A DNA stretch of 64,000 nt from the NCBI GenBank assembly GCA_004005435.1, contig RZWH01000011.1, forward strand, positions 1-64,000, in the 5' to 3' direction. Below, one piece after another: positions 39,646 through 48,700 of the stretch (position 1 is the stretch's first letter; the number at the start of each line of letters is the position of its first letter). This DNA comes from Rhodobacteraceae bacterium CCMM004 (GTDB lineage: Bacteria; Pseudomonadota; Alphaproteobacteria; Rhodobacterales; Rhodobacteraceae). Made by a program: the position numbers and the translations under genes. The notes beneath the pieces are model-generated. The model was not told the DNA's origin. It saw only the letters and a list, made by a program, of their open reading frames with translations, and made no database searches.

Positions 39646-40782
39646 ATGCGCTGGCACGATCTGGCGGTGATCGGGGGCGGGCTGGCCGGTGTCGCCACAG
39701 CCTATTTCGCCGCGCGGGCGGGGGCGGACGTGGTGCTGCTCGAGCGGCGCGACCTGAACCTGGGCGCGTCGGGGTCGAATGCGGGCAGCATCCACGCGCA
39801 GATCCCCTTCGACCCCTACCGCGAGATGGGCGAGGGCTGGGCGCGGCATTTCTCCGAGACGATCCCGCTCTTTCGCGCCTCCATCGCGCGGTGGCGGACG
39901 CTGGAGGCCGAGCTGGGCGGCTCGCTGGGCGTGGCGATCAAGGGCGGGGTCATGGCCGCGGGGACGGAGGCCGACCTGCGCGCGCTGGAGCGCAAGGTCG
40001 AGATCGAGCGTGCCGCGGGCCTCCCGGTCGAGATGTGGGACCGCGAGACCCTGCGCGCCCGGGCGCCGTTTCTGTCCGACACCCTGCTGGGCGCTGCGTG
40101 GTGCGCCGAGGAGGGCAAGGCCGACCCCTTCCGAGCCGTGCCCCTGATCGCGCGGCGGGCGGTCGAGGCGGGGCTGGATGTGCGCCGCAACGCCCCTGTC
40201 GCGGCGGTGGAGCAGGTGGCGGGCGGCTGGCGCGTGGCGGGACCGTGGGGCGCGGTCCACGCGCGCAAGGTGGTGAACGCCGCCGGGGCGGACGCCGCCC
40301 ATGTGGCGGCGCTGGCCGGGGTGCGCCTGCCCATCGAGGGGCATCTGATCCAGGTCGCCGTGACCGAAAAGCGGGCTGAGGAGCTGCCGTTCCTGCTGTA
40401 TTTCACCGGCGCGCGCCTGACGCTCAAGCAGGCGGCCGAGGGCGGGTATCTGATCGGCGGGGGCTGGCCCGCGCGCGCCGGGCCGCTGCCGATGGTCGAC
40501 CAGACGTCGATGATCCGCAATCTGGCGGTGGCGCAGGCGATGCTGCCCAGCCTTGCAGGCGCCCAGGTGGTGCGCGCCTGGGCGGCGACGGTGAACGGCA
40601 CCGCCGACTGGCGCCCGATACTGGGCGAGGTGCCGGGGCGGCCGGGGTTCTTTCTGAACCTGTTTCCATGGATGGGCTTTACCGCTGCGCCCGCGGTCAG
40701 CGAGGCCATCGCCGCCCTGGCGCTGGGACAGACGCCGCAGGTGGACCTGTCGCCCTTCGCCTGGCCGGGAGAGGGCGCCTAG
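39646..40782 (+). CDS. FAD-dependent amine/amino-acid oxidoreductase (DAO family)
   Basis: 378 residues. The Rossmann motif VIGGGLAGVATAYFAARAG begins at residue 8, ending with LLERRD; GASGSNAGSIHAQIP follows as in HcnC-, sarcosine-oxidase- and D-amino-acid-dehydrogenase-like enzymes. The C-terminus has ATVNGTADWRPILGEVPG. Similar to, but distinct from, the oxidase at 30.5-31.6 kb, and it has no adjacent HcnAB-type partner. It may share the fused electron-transfer protein or use another acceptor. Monocistronic, under array D. Confidence 0.88.
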   Translation: MRWHDLAVIGGGLAGVATAYFAARAGADVVLLERRDLNLGASGSNAGSIHAQIPFDPYREMGEGWARHFSETIPLFRASIARWRTLEAELGGSLGVAIKGGVMAAGTEADLRALERKVEIERAAGLPVEMWDRETLRARAPFLSDTLLGAAWCAEEGKADPFRAVPLIARRAVEAGLDVRRNAPVAAVEQVAGGWRVAGPWGAVHARKVVNAAGADAAHVAALAGVRLPIEGHLIQVAVTEKRAEELPFLLYFTGARLTLKQAAEGGYLIGGGWPARAGPLPMVDQTSMIRNLAVAQAMLPSLAGAQVVRAWAATVNGTADWRPILGEVPGRPGFFLNLFPWMGFTAAPAVSEAIAALALGQTPQVDLSPFAWPGEGA

Positions 40783-40802
40783 CCCCGGGGCCCTGGTCAC
40801 CA

Positions 40803-40852
40803 CCCCCTCCTTCATCTTGGCCCAAATACCCCCCCGCCGGAGGCGTCCCGCA
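40803..40852. repeat. CATCTTGG-type intergenic repeat, copy 2
   Basis: Almost identical to the stretch at 35,097-35,146 over 50 bp, in the same orientation, 20 bases after the FAD oxidase stop. Located 3' of a gene like the other copies. Confidence 0.75.
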
Positions 40853-40906
40853 GGCGCCCGCCGTGCCGCGCGTCGCAGAAAGAGCGCGGCGTAGCCACCC
40901 CGCCGT

Positions 40907-40926
40907 ATGCGAACAGGTGTTCGCAT
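40907..40926. promoter_or_regulatory. Regulon operator, site E (dipeptide-type ABC operon)
   Basis: ATGCGAACA-GG-TGTTCGCAT, 9-bp perfect arms around GG: the most symmetric copy of the motif. It lies 141 bases upstream of the binding-protein ATG; the intervening bases are AT-richer and should hold the promoter. Confidence 0.8.
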
Positions 40927-41067
40927 GGTAAAATTCTCTGGACAGCGCCACGATTCGGCGACTAAAAAAACTTTACCGACAGAGAAGTCTGTTGAATGCG
41001 GTGGCGGTCAACGCCGCCCATGCCCGTTCGTCCGGCCCCTGCCGGGCGGCTACATGGAGGTAACATC

Positions 41068-42681
41068 ATGAAATTCTGGAAACCGGGGCTGATCGCCGCG
41101 GCGCTGCTGGCCGCGGCCCCCGCGCTGGCGCAGGACGAGAACGTCCTGACCATCGGCGTGCGCACCGAGGCCGCGAGCATGGACCCGCACTGGACGCAAT
41201 TGTCGGGTGACACCCAGGTGCAGGAGCATATCTTCGAGCGTCTGGTGGGCCTGTCCTCCACGTCGCAGCCGATCCCCGGTCTGGCGCTCTCCTGGGAGCC
41301 CATCGAAGAGGACAAGTGGGAGTTCAAGCTGCGCGAAGGGGTCAAGTGGCACGACGGCGAGGACTTCACCGCCGACGACGTGATCTTTACCTATGACCGC
41401 CTGCGCGGCGGCGTGTCCGGCGCCCCGGCCTCTCCCGCCTTCCAGCTCGAAAAGGGCGGCAAGATGTGGGAGAAGATCGACGACTACACCATCCACATCT
41501 CCACCGACGGGCCGTATCCGACCATGGCCGAGGATCTGGCGATGCTGCCGATCGTCGCCGAACACGCCGTGCGCGATGCCGAGCCCAGCGTGGACTTCAA
41601 CACCGGCCAGGCGGCCATCGGCACCGGCCCCTACATGTTCGAGGAGTACTCCCCGGGCAGCCGCGTGACGGTCAAGGCGTTCCCCGACTACTGGGGCGGC
41701 GAACCGCAGTGGGACCGCGTGGTGTTCCAGCCGGTGGGCCAGGACAGCGCCCGTCTGGCCGCTCTGCTGAACGGCGACGTGGACATGATCGAGTATCCGC
41801 CGACCATCGACCTGCCTCAGCTCGTCGAGGACCCGAACTTCGTCGTCTCGACCATTCCGGCCGACCGGCTGATCTATATCCAGCCCGGCTTCAAGCATGT
41901 CGAGCCGTTCATCACCGATGCCAACGGCGAGCCGATCATGCCCAACCCGCTGCGCGACTGGCGCGTGCGCAAGGCGCTGAGCCTGGCCATCAACCGCGAA
42001 GCGATCCGCGACCGGATCATGGGCGGTGCGTCGCTCCCGGCCAAGAACATCGTACCGCCGGGCTTTTTCGGCTATGTCGAGGGGCTGGAGGCCGACGCCT
42101 ACGATCCCGAGCAGGCGCAGGAGCTGCTGACCGCGGCCGGCTATCCCGACGGCTTTAACGTCGTGCTGCACGGTCCTAACGACCGCTACATCAACGATGC
42201 CCGCATCCTGGAGGCGGTGGCGCAGATGTGGAGCCGGGTGGGCGTGACCACCGAGGTCGACGCAATGCCGCGCAACGTGTTCTTCTCGCGGCTGATCCGG
42301 GGCGACGAGCTGTCGATGCCGGGCCACGACGTGCCCGAGTTCTCGCTGGCGATGACCGGATGGGGCACCGTGGCGGGCGAGGCGACCTACACCGTCTCGG
42401 GCACGCTGGAGACCTACAACGCGGCGACCGGCGGCGGGAACGGCAACTTCGGCCGCTACTCGAACTCGGAAATCGATGCGCGGTCGGTCAAGGCCAAGCG
42501 CACCATCGACAACGACGAGCGGCGCGCGATCCTGGAAGAGGCGATCACCATCGGGATGGAGGACTATGCCTATATCCCGATCCACTTCCAGGTGAATCAG
42601 TGGGCCATGAAGGCCGGGCTGGAGCACGACCCGCGCACCAACGAGCGCACCCGCGCCATGGACGTGAGCCGGGTCGACTGA
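41068..42681 (+). CDS. Dipeptide/oligopeptide-type ABC solute-binding protein
   Basis: 537 residues, SBP family 5. The signal peptide is residues 1-21 (MKFWKPGLIAAALLAAAPALA-QDE). The mature protein has the family features LTIGVRTEAASMDPHW, YEFKLREGVKWHDGEDFTADDV-type segment and RKALSLAINREAIRD. ATG 41,068 is preceded by GGAGG; an earlier in-frame Met is not supported. It binds a peptide- or opine-like ligand for the DppBCDF-type importer that follows. Leads a nine-gene transcription unit to 49,993. Confidence 0.94.
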   Translation: MKFWKPGLIAAALLAAAPALAQDENVLTIGVRTEAASMDPHWTQLSGDTQVQEHIFERLVGLSSTSQPIPGLALSWEPIEEDKWEFKLREGVKWHDGEDFTADDVIFTYDRLRGGVSGAPASPAFQLEKGGKMWEKIDDYTIHISTDGPYPTMAEDLAMLPIVAEHAVRDAEPSVDFNTGQAAIGTGPYMFEEYSPGSRVTVKAFPDYWGGEPQWDRVVFQPVGQDSARLAALLNGDVDMIEYPPTIDLPQLVEDPNFVVSTIPADRLIYIQPGFKHVEPFITDANGEPIMPNPLRDWRVRKALSLAINREAIRDRIMGGASLPAKNIVPPGFFGYVEGLEADAYDPEQAQELLTAAGYPDGFNVVLHGPNDRYINDARILEAVAQMWSRVGVTTEVDAMPRNVFFSRLIRGDELSMPGHDVPEFSLAMTGWGTVAGEATYTVSGTLETYNAATGGGNGNFGRYSNSEIDARSVKAKRTIDNDERRAILEEAITIGMEDYAYIPIHFQVNQWAMKAGLEHDPRTNERTRAMDVSRVD

Positions 42682-42711
42682 GCCAACTGCGACGGCGGTT
42701 CGGGGTGCTGA

Positions 42712-42791
42712 GGGCAGCCCCCGGCCGCGGGCGGGGGAGAAGCCCCCGCCCGGGGGGGCGGTCGGGGGCTGCCCGGTGGTTCCCACCGGGC
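42712..42791. repeat. Double-hairpin intergenic element (42.7 kb copy)
   Basis: Outer stem GGGCAGCCCCCGGCCGC (42,712-42,728) against GCGGTCGGGGGCTGCCC (42,758-42,774), inner stem GGGCGGGGG / CCCCCGCCC, and a short hairpin GCCCGGTGG-TTC-CCACCGGGC (42,771-42,791). Between the binding-protein and first permease genes. Stem bases differ from the 27- and 54-kb copies but pairing is kept. Confidence 0.8.
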
Positions 42792-42837
42792 GGTTCGGCG
42801 GCCCCCGCGCACCTGATCTCCACCGCATGAGCGCCCC

Positions 42838-43815
42838 ATGACCGAGTTCATCGTCAGACGCCTTCTTCAAGCGCTCCTCGTGCTGGCCGTGATGACGGTG
42901 CTGGTGTTCTTCGGCGTCAACGTGGTGGGCAACCCCGTCTACATCTTCGCCTCGTCCGAGTGCGACCAGCCCTGCATCAACGCCATCGTCAAGGATCTGG
43001 GCCTCGACCGCCCGATCTGGGAGCAATACTGGGTCTTCATCGGCAACATGTTGCAGGGCGATCTGGGCAACTCCTTCACCCACGGCGTCCCGGCGATGAG
43101 CCTGATCTGGGAGCGGCTGCCGGCGACGCTGGAACTGGCGTTCTGCGCGCTGGTCATCGCGCTGGTCGTGGGCCTGCCGCTGGGCACGCTGGCCGGGCTG
43201 CGCCCGCACCACTGGACATCCCGCGTGATCATGGCGTTCTCGATGATCGCGTTTTCGGTTCCCGTCTTCTGGATCGGGCTGATCATGATCATCGTCTTTT
43301 CGGTCTCGCTGGGCTGGATGCCCGCGGTGGGCCGGGGCGACACGGTCGAGGTCTTCGGCGCCGAGCTGTCGTTTCTGACGCTCGACGGGCTGCACCACCT
43401 GGCGATGCCCGCGACCACCCTGTCGCTGATCATGATGGCCATGGTCATCCGCCTGACCCGCGCGGGGATGCGCGAGGTCCTGTTCTCGGACTACATCAAG
43501 TTCGCCCGCGCCAACGGCATCCGCGAGCGCCGGGTGCTGGGCGTCCATGTCATGCGCAACATCCTGATCCCCATCGTCACCGTGCTGGGGATGGAGTTCG
43601 GCGGCGTCATCGCCTTTGCCGTGGTGGTCGAGTCGATCTTTTCCTGGCCCGGCGTGGGCAAGATGCTGATCGACGCCATCGCGGTGCTGGATCGCCCGCT
43701 GATCGTGGCCTACCTGATCTTCGTCGTGATCATGTTCGTCACGCTGAACCTGCTGGTCGATGTGCTCTATTCGCTGCTCGATCCGCGGGTGCGCCTGGGG
43801 GGCAATTCGGGATGA
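42838..43815 (+). CDS. Dipeptide-type ABC permease, DppB-like
   Basis: 325 residues with six membrane segments. Starts MTEFIVRRLLQALLVLAVMTVLVFF, the DppB/OppB N-terminal helix. The EAA region is FARANGIRERRVLGVHVMRNILIPIVTVLG and VVESIFSWPGVGKMLIDAI is diagnostic. Overlaps the next permease start by ATGA. Confidence 0.94.
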   Translation: MTEFIVRRLLQALLVLAVMTVLVFFGVNVVGNPVYIFASSECDQPCINAIVKDLGLDRPIWEQYWVFIGNMLQGDLGNSFTHGVPAMSLIWERLPATLELAFCALVIALVVGLPLGTLAGLRPHHWTSRVIMAFSMIAFSVPVFWIGLIMIIVFSVSLGWMPAVGRGDTVEVFGAELSFLTLDGLHHLAMPATTLSLIMMAMVIRLTRAGMREVLFSDYIKFARANGIRERRVLGVHVMRNILIPIVTVLGMEFGGVIAFAVVVESIFSWPGVGKMLIDAIAVLDRPLIVAYLIFVVIMFVTLNLLVDVLYSLLDPRVRLGGNSG

Positions 43816-44702
43816 GCGTCGTCCACGCCCCCCCGCGCGCCGGATCCGTCGGCGACGTCTGGCAGCGGTTCCTGCGCTCGCCCGCCGCGGTGGCGGCGCT
43901 CGTCACCTTCACCGCGTTCTGCCTCGCCGCGATCTTTGCCCCGTGGATCGCGCCTCAGAACCCCTACGACCTGGCGCAGGTCGACATCATGGACTCGCTG
44001 TTGCCGCCGGGATCGGAGAGCTGGACCGGGATGCCCTACTACCTGGGCACCGACGGCCAGGGGCGCGACATGCTGTCGGCGATCCTCTACGGCATCCGCA
44101 TCTCGCTGGTGGTGGGGCTGTCCTCGGGGGTGATCGCCCTGGCGGTCGGCACCCTGGTCGGCCTCGTCGCGGCCTATCGGGGCGGCTGGGTCGACACCGT
44201 GCTGATGCGGATCGTGGACCTGCAACTGTCCTTCCCCACGATCCTCGTGGCGCTGATCCTGCTGGTGATCCTCGGCCGCGGCGTGGACAAGATCATATTC
44301 GCCCTCGTCGTCGTGCAATGGGCCTACTTCGCCCGCACCGTCCGCGGCGTCGCCCTGGTCGAGGGCGCGCGGGAATACGTCGACGCCGCCCGCGGTCTGC
44401 GGCTGGGCCACATGCGGATCCTGCTGGGCCACATCCTGCCCAACTGCCTGCCGACGATGCTGGTGGTGGCGACGATGCAGATGGCCGCCGCGATCTCGCT
44501 GGAGGCGACGCTGTCGTTTCTCGGCCTCGGCCTGCCGCCGACGCGCCCATCGCTGGGCCTGCTGATCGCCAACGGCTTCGACTACCTGCAATCGGGCCGC
44601 TACTGGATCTCGGTCCTGCCGGGCCTCGTCCTGCTGGCCATCATCGTCAGCGCCAACGTGCTGGGCGACCGGCTGCGCGACACGCTGAACCCGCACCTAT
44701 GA
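43812..44702 (+). CDS. Dipeptide-type ABC permease, DppC-like
   Basis: 296 residues. Contains LGTDGQGRDMLSAILYGIRISLVVGL, the EAA loop YVDAARGLRLGHMRILLGHILPNCLPTMLV and LEATLSFLGLGLPPTRPSLG, all DppC/OppC markers. ATG 43,812 overlaps the dppB-like stop; the upstream open frame is out of family. Completes the membrane pore with the DppB-like subunit. Confidence 0.94.
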   Translation: MSVVHAPPRAGSVGDVWQRFLRSPAAVAALVTFTAFCLAAIFAPWIAPQNPYDLAQVDIMDSLLPPGSESWTGMPYYLGTDGQGRDMLSAILYGIRISLVVGLSSGVIALAVGTLVGLVAAYRGGWVDTVLMRIVDLQLSFPTILVALILLVILGRGVDKIIFALVVVQWAYFARTVRGVALVEGAREYVDAARGLRLGHMRILLGHILPNCLPTMLVVATMQMAAAISLEATLSFLGLGLPPTRPSLGLLIANGFDYLQSGRYWISVLPGLVLLAIIVSANVLGDRLRDTLNPHL

Positions 44703-45676
44703 CAGACGTTCCCGTCCTCCAGGTCGACGACCTCAACACCTCGTTCCTGCTGACCGCCGGAGAGGTCAAGGCGCTGCGCGACGTGTCGTTGACCGTGCAC
44801 CGGGGCGAGATCCTCGGGCTGGTCGGCGAGAGCGGGTCGGGCAAGTCGATCACCGGCTTTTCCATCAACGGTCTGCTCAGCCCGCCGGGGCAGGTCATGT
44901 CCGGCTCGATCCGCCTGCACGGGGACGAGATCACTGGGCTGGGGTCCGAGCAGATGCGGCGCCTGCGCGGCAACCGCATCGCCATGGTGTTCCAGGACCC
45001 GATGATGACGCTGAACCCGGTCCTCAAGATCGGCCACCAGATGCGCGACGCCCTGCGCGCGCACATGCGCATCGGCGACCGCGAGGTGCGCGCGCGGTCG
45101 CTGGCCGCGCTGCATGAGGTCGGCATCCCGTCGCCAGAGGACCGGCTCTTGGCCTATCCCCACCAGCTGTCGGGGGGCATGCGGCAGCGGGTGGCGGTGG
45201 CGATCGCGCTCTTGCACGAACCCGATCTGGTCATCGCCGACGAACCGACGACGGCGCTCGACGTCACCATCCAGGGCCAGATTTTGAGCCTGGTCCAACG
45301 GCTCTGCCGGGACCGCGGCACGGCGCTGATCTGGATCACCCACGACCTGGCCGTGGTGGCCGGCATCGCCGACCGCATCGCGGTGATGTATGCCGGCCGG
45401 ATCGTCGAGGAGGGGACGGTGGACGACGTGCTGGACCGCCCCGCCCATCCCTACACCCGCGGCCTGATCGACAGCGTGCCCAGCCGGGGGCAGAGGGGGC
45501 GCCGCCTGCAACAGATCCCCGGCCGGATGCCCGCCCTGACCGACCTCCCCGAGGGCTGTTCCTTTCGCCCCCGCTGCCCCCGCGCGGCCGACGCCTGCGC
45601 CCAGCCGCAGCCCATGCGCGACCTCGGGGCGCGCCGCGTCCGCTGCTGCCGCCCCCTCACCGAGGCCCTCGCATGA
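44699..45676 (+). CDS. Dipeptide-type ABC ATP-binding protein, DppD-like
   Basis: 325 residues. Walker A GESGSGKS (43-50), signature LSGGMRQRVAVAIAL, Walker B LVIADEPTTALDVTIQ and H-loop THDLAVV. The C-terminal Oligo_HPY-type extension with cysteine cluster (CSFRPRCPRAADAC ... RVRCC) is present. ATGA overlap with the dppC-like gene. Confidence 0.95.
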   Translation: MTDVPVLQVDDLNTSFLLTAGEVKALRDVSLTVHRGEILGLVGESGSGKSITGFSINGLLSPPGQVMSGSIRLHGDEITGLGSEQMRRLRGNRIAMVFQDPMMTLNPVLKIGHQMRDALRAHMRIGDREVRARSLAALHEVGIPSPEDRLLAYPHQLSGGMRQRVAVAIALLHEPDLVIADEPTTALDVTIQGQILSLVQRLCRDRGTALIWITHDLAVVAGIADRIAVMYAGRIVEEGTVDDVLDRPAHPYTRGLIDSVPSRGQRGRRLQQIPGRMPALTDLPEGCSFRPRCPRAADACAQPQPMRDLGARRVRCCRPLTEALA

Positions 45677-45683
45677 TGAACCG

Positions 45684-45725
45684 CCCCTCTCATCATCTTG
45701 GTCCAAATACCCCGGGGGTCGCCTC
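45684..45725. repeat. CATCTTGG-type repeat, shorter copy
   Basis: Contains CATCATCTTGGTCCAAATA then CCCCGGGGGTCGCC, a diverged relative of the 35.1- and 40.8-kb repeats. Lies in the 130-bp gap between the two ATPase genes, an unusual interruption of the operon. Confidence 0.6.
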
Positions 45726-45806
45726 TAGCGCGCCTCTGGTCCGAGCGACAGAGGCGACGGCAGAGCCCCGGTCCAACCCCCTCCACATGCGCTGGCGGAG
45801 GCCGCG

Positions 45807-46820
45807 ATGACCGACCCCATCCTCCGCGTCGAGGGCGTCACCCGCCGCTTCGGCGGCCGCGGCGATCTGGTCGCCCGCCTGCTGGCGCGGCTGGGGTTGG
45901 CGCGGCCCAAGCCCGTGGTGACGGCGGTGGACGACGTGTCCTTCACCCTCGACCGCGGCAAGGTGTTGGGCGTCGTGGGCGAGTCCGGCTGCGGCAAGTC
46001 CACGTTGGGCCGGATGATCGCCGGGCTGCTGCCGCCCAGCGAGGGGGGCATCCACGTGGCCACCGGCGACACCGGCCACGCCCTGCCGATGCAGATGATC
46101 TTCCAAGACCCGTTTTCGTCCCTGAACCCGCGCAAGCGCGTCACCGATCTGGTGGGCGAGGCGCCGCGGGTCCACCGCATCGTCGACCGCGCCGGGATGG
46201 ACGCCTATATCGACGGGCTGATGGAGCGCTGCGGCATCGACCCCGGCGTGCGCGACCGCTTTGCCCACCAGTTCTCGGGCGGGCAGCGGCAGCGGATCGG
46301 CATCGCCCGCGCCCTGGCGGTCAAGCCCGAGATACTTGTGGCCGACGAGGCGGTGAGCGCGCTGGATGTCTCGATTCAGGCGCAGATCATCAATCTGTTC
46401 ATGGACCTGCGCGACGAGTTCGGGCTGACCTACGTCTTCATCTCCCACGACCTGGGCGTGGTCGAGCACATCGCCGACACCATCCTGGTCATGTATCTTG
46501 GCCGCGTGGTCGAGATCGGACCGGCGGAGGAGGTCTTTGCCCGCCCGCGCCACCCCTATACCCGCGCGCTGATCGAGGGGGTGCCGCGGCTCGACCGCCG
46601 CCGCGTCGTCTATGCGCCGGTGGAGGGGGACATCCCCTCGCCCATCGACCCGCCCTCGGGCTGCCATTTCCACCCCCGTTGCCCGTTCGCGCAGGACCGC
46701 TGCCGCGCCGAGCGCCCCGCCCTGCGCCAGGTCGGCCCGGTCGAGGCCGCCTGCCACTTTGCCGAAGACATCGCTAACTCAAAGGAGACGCCTCCATGGC
46801 CAGCTACGCAGACCGCCTGA
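45807..46820 (+). CDS. Dipeptide-type ABC ATP-binding protein, DppF-like
   Basis: 337 residues. Walker A GESGCGKST (58-66), QMIFQDPFSSLNPRK, signature FSGGQRQRIGIARAL, Walker B ILVADEAVSALDVS, H-loop SHDLGVV, and a C-terminal CHFHPRCPFAQDRC cysteine motif. The last 25 bases overlap the start of the M24 peptidase gene, linking uptake to hydrolysis. The N-terminal segment is slightly extended (GRGDLVARLLARLG). Confidence 0.95.
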   Translation: MTDPILRVEGVTRRFGGRGDLVARLLARLGLARPKPVVTAVDDVSFTLDRGKVLGVVGESGCGKSTLGRMIAGLLPPSEGGIHVATGDTGHALPMQMIFQDPFSSLNPRKRVTDLVGEAPRVHRIVDRAGMDAYIDGLMERCGIDPGVRDRFAHQFSGGQRQRIGIARALAVKPEILVADEAVSALDVSIQAQIINLFMDLRDEFGLTYVFISHDLGVVEHIADTILVMYLGRVVEIGPAEEVFARPRHPYTRALIEGVPRLDRRRVVYAPVEGDIPSPIDPPSGCHFHPRCPFAQDRCRAERPALRQVGPVEAACHFAEDIANSKETPPWPATQTA

Positions 46821-47944
46821 CCCGCTTTCAAGAGAGCATCGGGGGGCAGGCCGATCTGGTGTTCTTTCCGATGGGGACCGATCTGGACTATCTCACCGGG
46901 ATCCACCGCGACATTCCCAACTACGGCCGCAACCTGCACCCCGGCATGTGGCTGGAAGGGGCCTGGATCGCCCCCGGCCGGGACCCGATCCTGACGGTGC
47001 CGCGGATGACGGCCGAGTTCGGCGCGCCCGGCGGGCTCGACGCCTTCGACGTGCGCGTTCTGGGCGACTGGGACGATCCCGAAGAGATGGTGCGCGGCAT
47101 CCTGGCCGAGGTCGGCCTGGGCGACAGCCCGGTGATCGCCGTCAGCGACAACGCCGAGGCCGAGAGCCTGATCGAGCTGCAGAAGCTGCGGCCCGGGGTG
47201 CGGTTCGCGTCGGGCACCGGGATGCTGCGCCCGATCCGCGTCATCAAGGACGAGGGCGAGATCGAGAAGATGCGCAAGGCCGGTGCCGTCACCGAGGCGG
47301 CCTTTGCCGAGACGGTCAAGAAGATGGCGCCGGGCATGACCGAGCTGGAGGTGCTGTCCGAGCTCGACTACCAGATGAAGGCCCATGGCAGCCTCGGCCC
47401 CTCCTTCACCACATCGATGTACAACACCGGGCCGGATATCAGTCTCGAATTCGGCGACAAACTGAAGTCCTGGCCGCGCAAGCTGACCCCCGGCACGTCG
47501 GTCCTGTTCGACTTCGGCGCGGTGCTGGACGGCATGTGCTACGACTATGGCCGGACCGCCGTGATCGGCGAGCCGTCCGACGAGCAGGTCAAGGTCCACC
47601 GCCTGATCATGGAGAGCCAGGCGGCGGGGATCGCGGCTCTGAAGGCCGGCGCCGTCACCTGCGAGGAGGTGGACAAGGCCGCGCGCGACGTGCTGGACGA
47701 CGCGGGCTACGGCCACGCCTTCCGCCACCGCCTGGGCCACGCCATCGGCTGGGACGTGCACGAGCCGCCGTTCCTGACCAAGGGCGACACGACGCAGGTG
47801 GAGGAAGGCATGATCTTTACCATCGAACCCTCGATCTTTCAGGACGGGGGCGTGTCGGCACGGGTCGAGGACTGCATCGTCGCGCGGCCGGACGGTGGCG
47901 AAAAGCTGACGACCGGCAACCAGGATCTGATCGTGGTCGCATGA
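46796..47944 (+). CDS. M24-family metallopeptidase (Xaa-Pro aminopeptidase/creatinase fold)
   Basis: 382 residues. The N-terminal creatinase-like domain spans about 1-145. The C-terminal pita-bread domain has all five metal ligands: D239 (FDFGA), D250 (YDYGRT), H315 (HRLGHAIGWDVHE), E344 (TIEPS) and E358 (RVEDC). It should be a di-metal hydrolase for X-Pro or a related amide/guanidino substrate. AAGGAGACG precedes the ATG, which lies inside the end of the DppF-like gene. Its place right after the importer suggests it cleaves the imported compound. Confidence 0.92.
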   Translation: MASYADRLTRFQESIGGQADLVFFPMGTDLDYLTGIHRDIPNYGRNLHPGMWLEGAWIAPGRDPILTVPRMTAEFGAPGGLDAFDVRVLGDWDDPEEMVRGILAEVGLGDSPVIAVSDNAEAESLIELQKLRPGVRFASGTGMLRPIRVIKDEGEIEKMRKAGAVTEAAFAETVKKMAPGMTELEVLSELDYQMKAHGSLGPSFTTSMYNTGPDISLEFGDKLKSWPRKLTPGTSVLFDFGAVLDGMCYDYGRTAVIGEPSDEQVKVHRLIMESQAAGIAALKAGAVTCEEVDKAARDVLDDAGYGHAFRHRLGHAIGWDVHEPPFLTKGDTTQVEEGMIFTIEPSIFQDGGVSARVEDCIVARPDGGEKLTTGNQDLIVVA

Positions 47945-48690
47945 GCCTCGACGGTCGCACAGCGCTGGTCACCGGCGGGGGGCGCGGTCTGGGCCGCGCC
48001 ATCGCCGCCCGTCTGGCGGGGGCCGGGGCGCGGGTCGTCGCCGCCGACCTGCCCGCGGTGCTGGCGGCGGCGGATCTGCCCGAGGATTGGATGGCGTGGC
48101 CGCTGGACCTGACGGATCCGGGGGCCGAAGCGGCTCTATCCCAGCGCATTCAGGGGCTCGACCGGCTGGACGTTCTGGTCGCCAATGCCGGCGTGGTGCC
48201 GCCTTGGAGGCGGGTCGCCGCGCTGGATCTGGACGAATGGGATCGAGTCTTTGCCGTCAACGTCCGGGGGGTCGCGCTGAGCCTCAAGGCCGCCGCGCCG
48301 CGCCTGGCCGAGACCCGGGGCACGGCCGTCCTCACGGCGTCGATCAACGGCTACCGGGCGCATCCCGATCAGACGCTCTATACCGCCACGAAACATGCCG
48401 TGGTGGGGTTGATGCGGGCCGCGGCGCTGGACCTGGGCCGCGACGGGGTGCGGGTGAATGCGCTGGCGCCGGGGCCGATCCTGACCGAGGCGCTGAGACA
48501 GCGGCTGGAGACGCGCGCGGCTGCCGGGGGGATGCCGGTCGACGCCGCCATCGCCGCGATGTCCGGCGAAACCGCCCTGGGCCGGATGGCGACGGAGGAT
48601 GACGTGGCGCGCGCGGCGCTCTATCTCGCCTCCGAGGCTTCGGAGGGGATCACCGGGGTGCTTCTGCCCATCGAGGCGGGGCTGTCATGA
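47941..48690 (+). CDS. Short-chain dehydrogenase/reductase
   Basis: 249 residues, classical SDR: VTGGGRGLG (10-18), VANAG, TASINGY for Ser, and YTATKHAVVG for Tyr/Lys, ending ITGVLLPIEAGLS. The ATG overlaps the peptidase stop (ATGA). Probably oxidises a hydroxyl released after hydrolysis. Sixth downstream gene of the dipeptide-type operon. Confidence 0.9.
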   Translation: MSLDGRTALVTGGGRGLGRAIAARLAGAGARVVAADLPAVLAAADLPEDWMAWPLDLTDPGAEAALSQRIQGLDRLDVLVANAGVVPPWRRVAALDLDEWDRVFAVNVRGVALSLKAAAPRLAETRGTAVLTASINGYRAHPDQTLYTATKHAVVGLMRAAALDLGRDGVRVNALAPGPILTEALRQRLETRAAAGGMPVDAAIAAMSGETALGRMATEDDVARAALYLASEASEGITGVLLPIEAGLS

Positions 48691-48700
48691 GGGACGAATT

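Noticed and set aside
41050-43548. An 832-codon minus-strand frame across the dipeptide-type operon
   Set aside because: Antisense to well-defined binding-protein and permease genes, composition dominated by His, Arg, Asp and Gly.
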